Below are positions 14,789-22,785 of a stretch of 29,667 nt of DNA, in pieces. Origin of the DNA: Oscillospiraceae bacterium (GTDB lineage: Bacteria; Bacillota; Clostridia; Oscillospirales; Oscillospiraceae); NCBI GenBank assembly GCA_031288675.1, contig JAITQY010000092.1:1-29667 (forward strand), written 5' to 3'. The position numbers and the translations under genes were made by a program. Position 1 is the stretch's first letter; the number at the start of each line of letters is the position of its first letter. Under the pieces are notes generated by a model, which saw nothing but the letters and a program-made list of their open reading frames with translations, had not been told where the DNA came from and searched no databases.

Positions 14789-15343
14789 TTATAATGCGGA
14801 GTATTTTGCCTGTATTGATTTCAAGTCAACGAATGTTTCCGGACGCTTGGCTGGGTCACGGAGAAGCGCTGCCGGGTGGTATATAGCGGTGATCTCGCGT
14901 CCTCCTAAGAACGGAGTCCATTGACCGTGTTCCCTCGTGATTTTGAAGTCCGGGTTTATCAGACACATAGCGGCGATGCGACCGAGGCAAACGATAAGAC
15001 GCGGATTGATAAGCTCAATTTGAGCAAAGAGCCATTCGCTGCAAGCCGTGCGCTCGTCCGGCTGTGGGTCGCGGTTGTTAGGCGGTCGGCATTTTACAAT
15101 GTTTGCAATGTAGATGTCATCGCGCGACAGGTTGATAAGCGCCAGCATTTGGTCAAGAAACTGACCCGCCCGCCCGACAAAAGGTTCGCCGCGCAGGTCT
15201 TCCTGCTCGCCGGGACCCTCGCCGATAAACATCAGGTCAGCATTGGGGTTGCCGACGCCGAACACAAGGTTCGTTCGCGTATCCCCCAGCTTACACCGGC
15301 GGCATTGCATACATTCGGTTTTTAGTTCGTCCCAAGATTTCAT
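14789..15343 (-). CDS. udg: Family 4 uracil-DNA glycosylase
   Basis: Removes uracil from DNA to start base excision repair. The 184-residue protein has the family 4 signatures: an Fe-S cluster held by C14, C17, C85 and C101 (C11 is an additional cysteine), the catalytic motif GEGPGEQED (41-49) followed by PFVGRAGQFLD, IVKCRPPNNRDP, and the C-terminal HPAALLR loop (156-162). Length is typical. ATG 15343 has no ribosome site: 7-bp repeats run right up to it. It heads udg-DUF2156-trkA; a promoter is visible at 15491-15519. Confidence 0.93.
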   Translation of the reverse strand: MKSWDELKTECMQCRRCKLGDTRTNLVFGVGNPNADLMFIGEGPGEQEDLRGEPFVGRAGQFLDQMLALINLSRDDIYIANIVKCRPPNNRDPQPDERTACSEWLFAQIELINPRLIVCLGRIAAMCLINPDFKITREHGQWTPFLGGREITAIYHPAALLRDPAKRPETFVDLKSIQAKYSAL

Positions 15344-15380
15344 AAATTAGTAGTTAGTAAGTAGTGGTTAGTGATTGGCG
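15344..15380. repeat. Short heptamer-repeat run next to the udg start
   Basis: Plus-strand units AGTAGTT, AGTAAGT, AGTGGTT, AGTGATT follow one another with an exact 7-nt period. They begin 4 nt from the udg start codon and occupy the place where a ribosome site would be expected. Confidence 0.65.
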
Positions 15381-15490
15381 GGATTCGGATTGCTGTCTGC
15401 GCTCGGCGCGGCAAAAAATTGAGCCAGAGACATATCCGATACTTTAATCCTATCACAAAGATGTGAACAAATCAAATTCTTATTATGAAC

Positions 15491-15519
15491 ATTATATCAA
15501 ATATCATTTTAGATTGCAA
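15491..15519 (-). promoter_or_regulatory. Sigma-A promoter of udg-DUF2156-trkA
   Basis: TTGCAA (15519-15514), 17-nt spacer, TATAAT (15496-15491). It gives a leader of about 140 nt to the udg start. It diverges from the MATE promoter at 15534-15562. Confidence 0.65.
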
Positions 15520-15533
15520 GTAAAATATTACGC

Positions 15534-15562
15534 TTGTTTTTCATTTTCGTTTGTGGTATACT
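15534..15562 (+). promoter_or_regulatory. Sigma-A promoter of the first MATE gene
   Basis: TTGTTT (15534-15539), 17-nt spacer, TATACT (15557-15562), preceded by AT-rich DNA. The predicted start is about 22 nt before the start codon. Confidence 0.6.
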
Positions 15563-15590
15563 GTTTTGCATAAGGAGATGATAAAGAACA

Positions 15591-17120
15591 ATGGAGGAAG
15601 CGAAGCAAAAACGTTCAGGAGTATCGACGACACTTGACAGGCTTACATTCGGAACGCAGGAAGACGCAGATAGAGATTTTACACTTACACGAAAACAACG
15701 TAGGATTTTGCCGGAGGGAATTAGGAAACGGGAGCTTTACAAAGACGTTCTTATGATTGCGGGTCCGTCTTTGGCGGAAATGCTGCTGTCGTCACTTGTG
15801 CGTATAATCGACCAGATGATGGTCGGAACGCTCGGACCGGAAGCAATCAGCGCGGTAGGGTTGGTGGTTCAGCCAACGTTTTTACTGCAAAGTATAGTGA
15901 TGTCGCTGAACACCGGCGCAACGGCGATTATTGCCCGGGCGCGCGGCGCTGACGACCGCGACCGCGCAAATTCCGTATTGCGCCAGGCGTTGGTGATAGG
16001 CACGTTAATCGGAATCTTCTGTACACTGCTGGGAACATTCGGTTCGCGGTTTATGGTGACGTTTATGGCGGGCGGAAACATCAGTCCGGACATCGTGGAG
16101 CAGGGGATTTCATATTTCAGGATACAGAGTTTGACGTTCCTGATTCCGTCGTGGTCATTCTGTATAACGGCGGCGCTTAGGGGAACCGGTAACAGCAAGC
16201 CGTGTATGGTATACAACATTGTCGCAAACCTTGTGAATATCGTGATGAACGCATTGCTGATAAACGGACTGTGGATATTCCCGAAGTGGGGAGTTTCCGG
16301 CGCGGCTATCGCCACTGCAATCGGTCAGGCGGTAGGAACGGCGATGGCGTTCCGGTGCGTGATAAACGGCAAGTATTACCTGAAATTGAAGATTACACTG
16401 AAAAATGTGTTTGAGTTTGACAGAGACGCAGTAAAAGGAATGATGAACGTCGGACTGCCCGCAATGATTGAGCAAATGTTTATGCGTGTCGGACTGATAA
16501 TCTACAGCAGGACGGTCGCCGGACTGGGCGATATTGACTTTGCTACGCACAATATTTGCCTGTCGGCTCAAACAATGACGATAATGAACGGGCAGGCGTT
16601 CGCGGTGAGTGCAACATCGCTGATAGGGCAAAGTTTGGGCAAAAAACGGCTTGATATGGCGGAACATTACGGACGGTACTGCCGTCAGGCTGCACAGGTG
16701 ATTTCGCTTGTTATAGCGGTTGTGTTCCTGCTGTTCCCGGATCAGATACTGGGGATGTTCCTAAGCGCTCCGGACTCAGGCATGACGGCGGCGGAAGCGG
16801 CTCAGCGGCTGTTAGACAATCAGCGTGTGTTAGAAACCGGCAAGAAAGTTATGTTCCTGTTAGCGTTTATGCAGCCGATACAGTGCAGTCAGTTCGTAGT
16901 CGGCGGAATTCTTCGCGGAGCCGGAGATACGAAAGTGACGGCAACGATAATTCTGTTCACGACCGTGTTTTTCCGCACGGTGTTAGCGTACTTATTCGTA
17001 ACGGTGTTCGGCTGGGGGTTGCTTGGCGCATGGATGGCGCATTTAAGCGATCAGGCGGTTAGAACAGGTCTGTTCTTCTGGAGGCTTAATCAGGGCAACT
17101 GGAAACGGATAAAATTGTAG
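15591..17120 (+). CDS. MATE family efflux transporter
   Basis: A 509-residue membrane protein of the multidrug and toxic compound extrusion superfamily, which exports cationic compounds in exchange for Na+ or H+. After a 45-residue charged N-terminal extension come twelve predicted helices in two six-helix lobes; lobe 1 starts at LMIAGPSLAEMLLSSLVRIIDQMMVG and lobe 2 near MNVGLPAMIEQMFMRVG. Family motifs include RGTGNSK after helix 5 and the matching RGAGDTK in lobe 2. The ribosome site AAGGAG (15572-15577) is 13 nt from ATG 15591, a long gap. The gene is monocistronic; a repeat element separates it from the second MATE gene, to which it is only distantly similar. The substrate is unknown. 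Confidence 0.92.
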   Translation: MEEAKQKRSGVSTTLDRLTFGTQEDADRDFTLTRKQRRILPEGIRKRELYKDVLMIAGPSLAEMLLSSLVRIIDQMMVGTLGPEAISAVGLVVQPTFLLQSIVMSLNTGATAIIARARGADDRDRANSVLRQALVIGTLIGIFCTLLGTFGSRFMVTFMAGGNISPDIVEQGISYFRIQSLTFLIPSWSFCITAALRGTGNSKPCMVYNIVANLVNIVMNALLINGLWIFPKWGVSGAAIATAIGQAVGTAMAFRCVINGKYYLKLKITLKNVFEFDRDAVKGMMNVGLPAMIEQMFMRVGLIIYSRTVAGLGDIDFATHNICLSAQTMTIMNGQAFAVSATSLIGQSLGKKRLDMAEHYGRYCRQAAQVISLVIAVVFLLFPDQILGMFLSAPDSGMTAAEAAQRLLDNQRVLETGKKVMFLLAFMQPIQCSQFVVGGILRGAGDTKVTATIILFTTVFFRTVLAYLFVTVFGWGLLGAWMAHLSDQAVRTGLFFWRLNQGNWKRIKL

Positions 17121-17127
17121 CGAGATA

Positions 17128-17417
17128 GTAATTAGTCAACAGTCGAGAGTAGACAGTGGACGAGGGGCGGAGGAAACGGCGGGCGAGCATTGCTCGCCCC
17201 TACGAAAACGGGAGGTAGTCATTAGTCAACAGTCGTGAGTGGACGGGGAAAACGCATAGTAATGGCAAGTTGCAAATGGCAAATTGAAAATGAGGACGGG
17301 GAAACGGAAAACGTTAATCATTAAATATTAGCTACTAATCATTACGCAAGCATTATGGCACAAAGTTTCTGTTTTGTCAAGAGGATATTCGCGTGCAATC
17401 GTAAATAATTTGTGAAC
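17128..17417 (-). repeat. Promoter-bearing intergenic repeat, copy C
   Basis: Read on the minus strand: conserved block TTCACAAATTATTTACGATT (about 17416-17397), promoter (17380-17352), AT-rich tail with GATTAGTAGCTAATATTTAA, the TTGCAAATGGCAAATT-type module (17259-17295), heptamer runs (plus-strand AGTCATT AGTCAAC AGTCGTG AGTGGAC; AGTCAAC AGTCGAG AGTAGAC AGTGGAC), and the GGGCGAGC/GCTCGCCC palindrome (17182-17200). It fills the 386-nt gap between the MATE genes and starts 8 nt from the first one's stop codon; no gene is visible in it. Confidence 0.82.
17352..17380 (-). promoter_or_regulatory. Sigma-A promoter inside repeat copy C
   Basis: TTGACA (17380-17375), 17-nt spacer, CATAAT (17357-17352). 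It points at the 3' end of the plus-strand MATE gene, so any extended transcript would be antisense to it. Confidence 0.65.
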
Positions 17418-17439
17418 ATTATTATTGTTCTTTGATGGA

Positions 17440-17468
17440 TTGACAGATTTGGATAACAGTGGTAGTAT
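17440..17468 (+). promoter_or_regulatory. Candidate promoter of the second MATE gene
   Basis: TTGACA (17440-17445), 17-nt spacer, TAGTAT (17463-17468). A better -10 hexamer (TATAAT, 17468-17473) is 22 nt away, too far for this -35. It is divergent from the repeat C promoter. Confidence 0.5.
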
Positions 17469-17506
17469 ATAATAAATAAGTAAATTACAGGTTGAGGGGT
17501 TAGACA

Positions 17507-18991
17507 ATGACGCAAAGGAAATCACGGTTTAGTTCGCTGTTCGGCGTAAAGGATATGACAAACGGCAACCCGCTGTCGCTGATGCTGCTGTTCTCGCTTC
17601 CGCTGCTTATCGGCAATGTAGCGCAGATGCTGTATACGGTAATCGACGGAGTTATACTGGGCAATATGATAGGTAAGGAGGCGCTTGCCTCCGTTGGAGT
17701 AAGCGCGCCGATTCAGCAGCCGTTCAACACATTTTTTATGGCGGTCGGAGTTGGCGCGACGGTAATGGTGTCGCAGTACTTCGGCGCTAAGGACAGGGAG
17801 CGGCTGTCGTTAGCGACAGGAACGTCGCTCGTGTTAACGCTGATAGTAACGGTTTTCATAACGGTAGTAGGCATACCGGTATCCGGCTTTTTCCTTGAGG
17901 CGACCAATGCGGGTCATCCCGGTGAACCGCTGTTCGATTATGCGAAGCAGTATCTTCAAATAACGTTTGCCGGAGCAATAGGATTAGGCTTTTACAACAT
18001 ACTTTCCGGAATCCTGCGCGGACTCGGCGACGCTATTTTTCCGTTTATCGTTTTGGTTGCGACAAGCCTTCTGCACATAGCGCTGGACTTTCTGTTCGTA
18101 GGACCGCTTGGTATGGGCGTAGCCGGAGCGGCTTGGTCTACGCTTATTGCGCAGTACATAAGCGCCGCCGCGTGTTTGTGGCGGCTGGTAAGGATGAAGT
18201 CAACTTTGGAACTCAGCCGCAGGACGCTGCGCCCCAATAAGGCTATGGCAGTACAAATGATAAAAATCGCGCTGCCGGCAGGAATTATGCAATGGGTGTT
18301 ATCCGCCGCCGCTTTGTTCGTGCAGTCGCTTATCAACAGCATTCAGGTTGTAAGCGCGGCAACCGGTATAGCGACGAACGCAATATTCCTCGCGGCGAAT
18401 ACCGCCGTCACTCGTATAGACGGCTTAGCCAATTTGCCGAGCCAAGCGTTCTCTATGGCGGGGTCAACGTTCGCGGGGCAGAATATCGGCGCGGGACGGC
18501 TTGACCGCGTTAAGCAGGGATTCCGTATAATCTTCATATTGTCTATGGCGGTGGAGCTTGTGCTGTTTGTGCTTATATACATATTCGCGCCGGAGCTTGT
18601 GAAGATGTTTATTTCGATGTCAGATCCGGACGCCAAAACGATATTGGAACTCGGCGCGCACGTTGTGCGGATCAACGTATGGAACTTCCTGATAATGGTG
18701 GTCGTACAGTCTACAAACGGGGTTATCCGCGGAGCCGGAGATACGGTCGCGGTAATGATATTTACGCTGATTGCAACGGTCGGCGTCCGTATTCCTATCG
18801 CGTATATTTGGGTAATGAACGACAAATCGGCAATGTTCCCGAACGGCGGTCCTGACGGAGTATTTTGGTCGATGGTTATCGGGTTCAGCGTTGCGGCGGC
18901 GCTGTGTATGATTTACTATGTATCCGGCCGCTGGAAGAAGAAAGCGGTCGTAGACGCCGGCTACATCGCAGAGGAAAACGAGAAAGAATAA
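17507..18991 (+). CDS. MATE family efflux transporter
   Basis: A 494-residue MATE exporter with twelve predicted helices, beginning PLSLMLLFSLPLLIGNVAQMLYTVIDGVILG and, in lobe 2, KIALPAGIMQWVLSAAALFVQSLIN. Lobe motifs SGILRGLGDAIFP and NGVIRGAGDTVAVM are present. The N-terminus (RFSSLFGVKDMTNGNPL) is of the DinF/NorM-like type common in Clostridia. GAGGGG lies 7 nt before ATG 17507. The C-terminus is a charged tail (GYIAEENEKE). It differs clearly from the upstream MATE protein, so this is not a recent duplication. The substrate is unknown. Confidence 0.92.
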   Translation: MTQRKSRFSSLFGVKDMTNGNPLSLMLLFSLPLLIGNVAQMLYTVIDGVILGNMIGKEALASVGVSAPIQQPFNTFFMAVGVGATVMVSQYFGAKDRERLSLATGTSLVLTLIVTVFITVVGIPVSGFFLEATNAGHPGEPLFDYAKQYLQITFAGAIGLGFYNILSGILRGLGDAIFPFIVLVATSLLHIALDFLFVGPLGMGVAGAAWSTLIAQYISAAACLWRLVRMKSTLELSRRTLRPNKAMAVQMIKIALPAGIMQWVLSAAALFVQSLINSIQVVSAATGIATNAIFLAANTAVTRIDGLANLPSQAFSMAGSTFAGQNIGAGRLDRVKQGFRIIFILSMAVELVLFVLIYIFAPELVKMFISMSDPDAKTILELGAHVVRINVWNFLIMVVVQSTNGVIRGAGDTVAVMIFTLIATVGVRIPIAYIWVMNDKSAMFPNGGPDGVFWSMVIGFSVAAALCMIYYVSGRWKKKAVVDAGYIAEENEKE

Positions 18992-19013
18992 CTATCGTTT
19001 GCCGCTAAAGCGG

Positions 19014-19042
19014 TTGACAAATTAGTATGGGCGTAGTATAAT
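19014..19042 (+). promoter_or_regulatory. Consensus promoter abutting the EamA start codon
   Basis: TTGACA (19014-19019), 17-nt spacer, TATAAT (19037-19042). The start codon ATG begins 7 nt after the -10 hexamer ends, exactly where the first transcribed base is expected, so the mRNA is probably leaderless. Confidence 0.8.
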
Positions 19043-19048
19043 GCGCGT

Positions 19049-19960
19049 ATGACAACAAAAAAGATAAAGATAGTTTCTGTTGCCGCTATCCTGCTTGCTA
19101 CGATGATCTGGGGAAGCGGTTTTGTGGTGATGAAGAACGCACTGGATTTGATTTCGCCGCTGTATCTGATTGCGGCACGCTTCACGCTTGCAGGAGTTAT
19201 CGGCGCAATTATATTTTTACCGAGAATACGGAAACTGAAATTCCGTGATATTAAGACCGGGATGCTATGCGGAGTTGCCCTTGCGGCGGCATATATCCTG
19301 CAAACATACGGACTGATGTATACGTCGGCAAGCAATAACGCGTTTCTGACAACGACTTATGTAGTTGCGGCTCCCTTTATCTTTTGGATGTTCCGGCGCG
19401 GGAAAATAACGGTGCGCGACTTTGTTGCGGCGGCTGTCGCTCTTGCCGGAGTTGCTATGGTATCGCTGAACAGCGGCTTATCGTCATTCCGAATCGGAGA
19501 CCTCTGGACTATCCTATGCGGAGTAGCGTTCGCTGTACACATCTTTGCCGTAGACTGCAATACAGAGGGACGCGATATTATTTCGTTCACTATTATGCAG
19601 ATGGCGGGCGCGGCGGTTGTAAGCTGGGCTGCCGCGATAATCTTTGAGGGCGCGCCTCCTAAAAGCATTATAAGCGACAGAACGGTTATACTAAGCCTAC
19701 TGTATCTTTCGGCGTTTAGCACGATGTTCGCGTTTGTGGCACAGGTATCGGCACAGAAGCATCTTAGTTCGCTGACGGCGTCATTACTGTTGTCATTGGA
19801 GTGCGTGTTCGGCGCTTTCTTTTCTATCCTGCTACTCGGAGACCCGTTCACGCTTAAACTGATTATTGGATTTGCGTTGATTTTCGGCGCGATAGCAATC
19901 TCGGTACTGAGATATCCGCCGAAAACTGCGAAAGGCGAAGAATCGCCGGAAAGGGGATAG
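19049..19960 (+). CDS. EamA/DMT family transporter
   Basis: A 303-residue inner-membrane carrier of the drug/metabolite transporter superfamily with ten predicted helices in two EamA repeats. The first opens AAILLATMIWGSGFVVMKNAL (with the usual W-G-S motif) and carries SPLYLIAARFTLAG; the second contains STMFAFVAQVSAQKHLSSLTASLLLSLECVFGAFFS near its end. The substrate cannot be read from the sequence; relatives export amino acids or metabolites. No ribosome site precedes ATG 19049 and no better in-frame start follows, in line with a leaderless message. nfeD begins 2 nt after the stop and nadE follows, forming one plus-strand run. Confidence 0.92.
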   Translation: MTTKKIKIVSVAAILLATMIWGSGFVVMKNALDLISPLYLIAARFTLAGVIGAIIFLPRIRKLKFRDIKTGMLCGVALAAAYILQTYGLMYTSASNNAFLTTTYVVAAPFIFWMFRRGKITVRDFVAAAVALAGVAMVSLNSGLSSFRIGDLWTILCGVAFAVHIFAVDCNTEGRDIISFTIMQMAGAAVVSWAAAIIFEGAPPKSIISDRTVILSLLYLSAFSTMFAFVAQVSAQKHLSSLTASLLLSLECVFGAFFSILLLGDPFTLKLIIGFALIFGAIAISVLRYPPKTAKGEESPERG

Positions 19961-19962
19961 CT

Positions 19963-20460
19963 ATGTTAATGTTAGCTTTCAGCGGCGTTATGACTGCCGC
20001 GCTCGTATTCTTAGTTTTGGGAATTATCCTAATAATCGCGGAGTGCTTTATCCCGGGATTTGGAATATTCGGGATACTCGGAATCGTTTCGTTAGTGGTT
20101 GCGATTATCCTGTTTTCAAGCAATTGGTGGCAAGCGGCTATATTAATCGTAATTCTGCTTGCGGTAGTTATTGCGGCGCTTGCAATATTATCGCGCCTGG
20201 CGGCGCAGGGTAAGCTTCAGCATAACCTGTTCCTGCGTACATCAACAAGTTCAGCTCTTGGCTTTGACAGCGCGCGCGATTTCAGCGGGCTGGTCGGCTT
20301 TGACGGTATTGCCCAGACTGTTCTGCGACCCGCAGGAGTTGCGCTGATTCGCGGAGCGCGTTACGACGTAGTCACTCAGGGCGAGTACATAGAGAAAGGT
20401 TCGCGCCTTATAGTTACCTCCGTTGAAGGTAACCGCATAGTCGTTGAAAAGAGAGTATAA
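19963..20460 (+). CDS. NfeD family membrane protein (short form)
   Basis: A 165-residue NfeD protein: three membrane helices (about 8-30, 33-52, 56-78) with the AECFIPGFGIFGILG motif in the first loop, then a C-terminal OB-fold (about 108-165; LVGFDGIAQTVLRPAGVALI ... SRLIVTSVEGNRIVVEKRV). NfeD proteins usually pair with flotillin-like or stomatin-like membrane proteins, but no such partner is nearby. The ribosome site AAGGGG overlaps the EamA stop codon, so translation is likely coupled. Function beyond membrane organisation is not established. Confidence 0.88.
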   Translation: MLMLAFSGVMTAALVFLVLGIILIIAECFIPGFGIFGILGIVSLVVAIILFSSNWWQAAILIVILLAVVIAALAILSRLAAQGKLQHNLFLRTSTSSALGFDSARDFSGLVGFDGIAQTVLRPAGVALIRGARYDVVTQGEYIEKGSRLIVTSVEGNRIVVEKRV

Positions 20461-20464
20461 AGCT

Positions 20465-22354
20465 ATGACTGACAGGCATACGTCAACCGAAAATTACAGT
20501 CCGGCTCAAACGTATCTGCGCGTTGCGTCCGCGTGTCCGGAAGTTGCTGTCTATAATCCGTTCGGGAATACGGAGCGCATTACAGAGCTTTACGAAACTG
20601 CCGCAGAAAAAGGCGCAAGTCTTGTTGTTTTTCCGGAGTTATCCGTGACGGGGTATTCGTTGGGTGATTTAGTCACGCGCACCGCACTTCTGCGAGACAC
20701 CCGGCTTGCGCTGTTAAAGCTCTCCGCCGTGACACTTAATAAAAACTGCGCAATGGTGGTTGGGCTTCCGCTTACACAAACCGACCTTAACGCCGCCCCG
20801 TCTGATAATATCTACAACTGCGCCGCTCTGCTTGCCGACGGCGAAGTAAAAGGCGTGGTCGCTAAATCGCATCTGCCGTCCTATGACGAGTTCTATGAAA
20901 ACCGTTGGTTCGTTCCGGCGGAAAGCAATAATCTGCTGTTTGAAATCGACGGCGCGCTGATAGGAATAGAAATCTGCGAGGACGCGTGGGTATCAAGCCC
21001 TCCGTCAGAAACTCTTGCCGCTATGGGCGCGAATATAATCGTTAACCTGTCCGCCTCACCGGAAAAAATCGGGATGGCGCAATACAGGCGCGATCTTGTC
21101 AAAACGCTATCATCTCGGTTGATTGCCGGTTATGTTTATGCCGGATGCGACTCCAGCGAAAGCACCTCTGAGGTAGTAATGGGCGGACATCAGCTGATTA
21201 GCGCCAACGGGCAAATCCTTGCGGAAAAGCAACCGTTCGGCGCTCAGCGTCTGATGTTTGCGGATATAGATTTAGAACACCTTGCGTTCGACCGGCGCAA
21301 GCGCAGATTCGGCTCATCAGACCTGCGCAAACCGGGCAACACGGCAACCGTTATACGCACAAATATAAAACGCGTGCAGACTGACATACTGGCAAAAATA
21401 GACCGCAACCCTTTCCTGCCGGAGGAGAGTACAAACAACCGCGCTAACCGTATAGAAGAACTTCTGTCGATTCAGACTGAGGGACTGTACCGACGGATGA
21501 AGAAAACCGGGCTTGGCTCGGTTCTCGGGCTTAGCGGAGGATTAGACAGCACCCTTGCGGTATTGATTATGGTTCGCGCGGCGAAGAAAATCGGCGGCAA
21601 TCTTTCAGATAAAGTCCATACGCTGATTATGCCGGGACCCGCCAGCAGCGGTCAAACGCAAAGTAACGCCGCAAAGCTCGCACAGGGGCTTGGCGTGACT
21701 TGTCTTGTGTCTCCGATTGCTGAGAGCGTAACTGCGGAGCTTAACGCGCTCTCTCACGACAGTGCGGATCAAAATGTCACTTATGAGAATGTTCAGGCAC
21801 GATTGCGGACTTTGCGTCTTTTTAACTACGCCAACGAACACGGTTTAATGGTTATCAACACCAGCGATATGAGCGAAGCCGCGCTCGGGTGGAGTACCTA
21901 CGGCGGTGATCAAACCGGAAATTACGGCGTTAATTGCGGATTACCCAAAACTGTCGTGCGTGAAGCTATACGCTATCTTTCCGGACAAGAAGAGTACGCC
22001 GCGGTAAAAACGGTTCTGCTTGACGTCATCGACACGCCTATTTCGCCGGAGCTTACCACCAGCGGCAATGGAATAACCCAGCTTACTGAGGATAAAATCG
22101 GTCCGTATGCCCTGCACGACTTCTTCCTTTATTATTTTGTCAGGCGCGGCGATTCTCCGGAGAAAATCGCTTATTTGGCTAAATACGCGTTCGCCGGAGA
22201 ATACTCCGGGGAAACCGTAGATAAATGGCTTGGGGAGTTCTTGCGCCGTTTCACGCGCAATCAGTTCAAGCGCGACACTATGCCTAACGGTCCTAAAGTC
22301 GGCGCAGTCGCCCTTAGTCCGCGCGGCGACTGGCGTATGCCGAGTGACGTATAA
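20465..22354 (+). CDS. nadE: Glutamine-dependent NAD(+) synthetase
   Basis: Makes NAD+ from deamido-NAD+, ATP and glutamine. The 629-residue protein has an N-terminal nitrilase-type glutaminase domain with the Glu-Lys-Cys triad visible (FPELS E58, KSHLP K134, EICEDAW C171) and a C-terminal NAD synthetase domain with the ATP P-loop LGLSGGLDST (355-364) and the NTSDMSEAALGWSTYGGDQTGN stretch. Length is normal for the two-domain form, so the enzyme can draw ammonia from glutamine. I start at ATG 20465, 4 nt after the nfeD stop; an in-frame TTG at 20444 would overlap nfeD. The ribosome site is weak (GAGAG about 10 nt upstream), suggesting dependence on upstream translation. Confidence 0.95.
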   Translation: MTDRHTSTENYSPAQTYLRVASACPEVAVYNPFGNTERITELYETAAEKGASLVVFPELSVTGYSLGDLVTRTALLRDTRLALLKLSAVTLNKNCAMVVGLPLTQTDLNAAPSDNIYNCAALLADGEVKGVVAKSHLPSYDEFYENRWFVPAESNNLLFEIDGALIGIEICEDAWVSSPPSETLAAMGANIIVNLSASPEKIGMAQYRRDLVKTLSSRLIAGYVYAGCDSSESTSEVVMGGHQLISANGQILAEKQPFGAQRLMFADIDLEHLAFDRRKRRFGSSDLRKPGNTATVIRTNIKRVQTDILAKIDRNPFLPEESTNNRANRIEELLSIQTEGLYRRMKKTGLGSVLGLSGGLDSTLAVLIMVRAAKKIGGNLSDKVHTLIMPGPASSGQTQSNAAKLAQGLGVTCLVSPIAESVTAELNALSHDSADQNVTYENVQARLRTLRLFNYANEHGLMVINTSDMSEAALGWSTYGGDQTGNYGVNCGLPKTVVREAIRYLSGQEEYAAVKTVLLDVIDTPISPELTTSGNGITQLTEDKIGPYALHDFFLYYFVRRGDSPEKIAYLAKYAFAGEYSGETVDKWLGEFLRRFTRNQFKRDTMPNGPKVGAVALSPRGDWRMPSDV

Positions 22355-22380
22355 AATCAGCGGTTAATATGTAAAATCAG

Positions 22381-22418
22381 TAGTTAGCGGCGGTATAAAT
22401 TTATACCGTCGCTAACTA
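22381..22418. terminator. Near-perfect 19-bp palindrome between nadE and spoVAE
   Basis: TAGTTAGCG and CGGTATAAA arms (22381-22399) are mirrored by 22400-22418 with one G-T pair and no unpaired loop bases. The genes converge here, so it is the natural place for a shared terminator. T-runs after it are poor on both strands (only CTTGCATTTACTTTTC on plus), so termination is plausible but not typical. Confidence 0.5.
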
Positions 22419-22425
22419 CTTGCAT

Positions 22426-22785
22426 TTACTTTTCTTTCGACCTTACCAACAACGCCGCAAAGAACGAGAACACTACTGCGGCGGCAATTCCTGCCGCGCA
22501 GGCGGTTATACCGCCGCTAAGAACTCCTATAAGACCATGTTCATCGACAGCTTCCCGAACCCCTTTTGCGAGGGCATTTCCGAATCCAAGCAGAGGAACT
22601 GTTGCGCCTGCTCCGGCAAAATCCACAAGCGGCTCATATAACCCTACTGCGCCGAGTATAACACCTACTACAACATAGCTCGTTAAAATCTTCGCCGGAG
22701 TCAAATTAGTTTTATCTATCAATATCTGCGCGAACCCGCACAAAACTCCGCCGACTAAAAACGCTTTGATAAGTGAAATAATCAT
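22426..22785 (-). CDS. spoVAE: Stage V sporulation protein AE
   Basis: A small membrane subunit of the SpoVA channel, which moves Ca-dipicolinic acid into the developing spore and out at germination. The 119-residue product has the family pattern: MIISLIKAFLVGGVLCGFAQILIDKT at the start, the central LGAVGLYEPLVDFAGAGATVPLLGFGN stretch, and a hydrophobic C-terminal helix; about three to four membrane segments. Its ATG overlaps the spoVAD stop (ATGA), and the GGGGGG ribosome site lies inside the last spoVAD codons. No spoVAF or other spoVA gene follows; a palindrome and the convergent nadE gene do. Confidence 0.92.
   Translation of the reverse strand: MIISLIKAFLVGGVLCGFAQILIDKTNLTPAKILTSYVVVGVILGAVGLYEPLVDFAGAGATVPLLGFGNALAKGVREAVDEHGLIGVLSGGITACAAGIAAAVVFSFFAALLVRSKEK

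Noticed and set aside
15578..15634. Start at ATG 15578 for the first MATE gene
   Set aside because: It is in another frame, lies directly on the AAGGAG site and meets a stop after about 18 codons.
15591..18991. Recent tandem duplication of the MATE gene
   Set aside because: The two proteins share only family motifs and differ in their N-termini and loops, so they are old paralogues or came separately.
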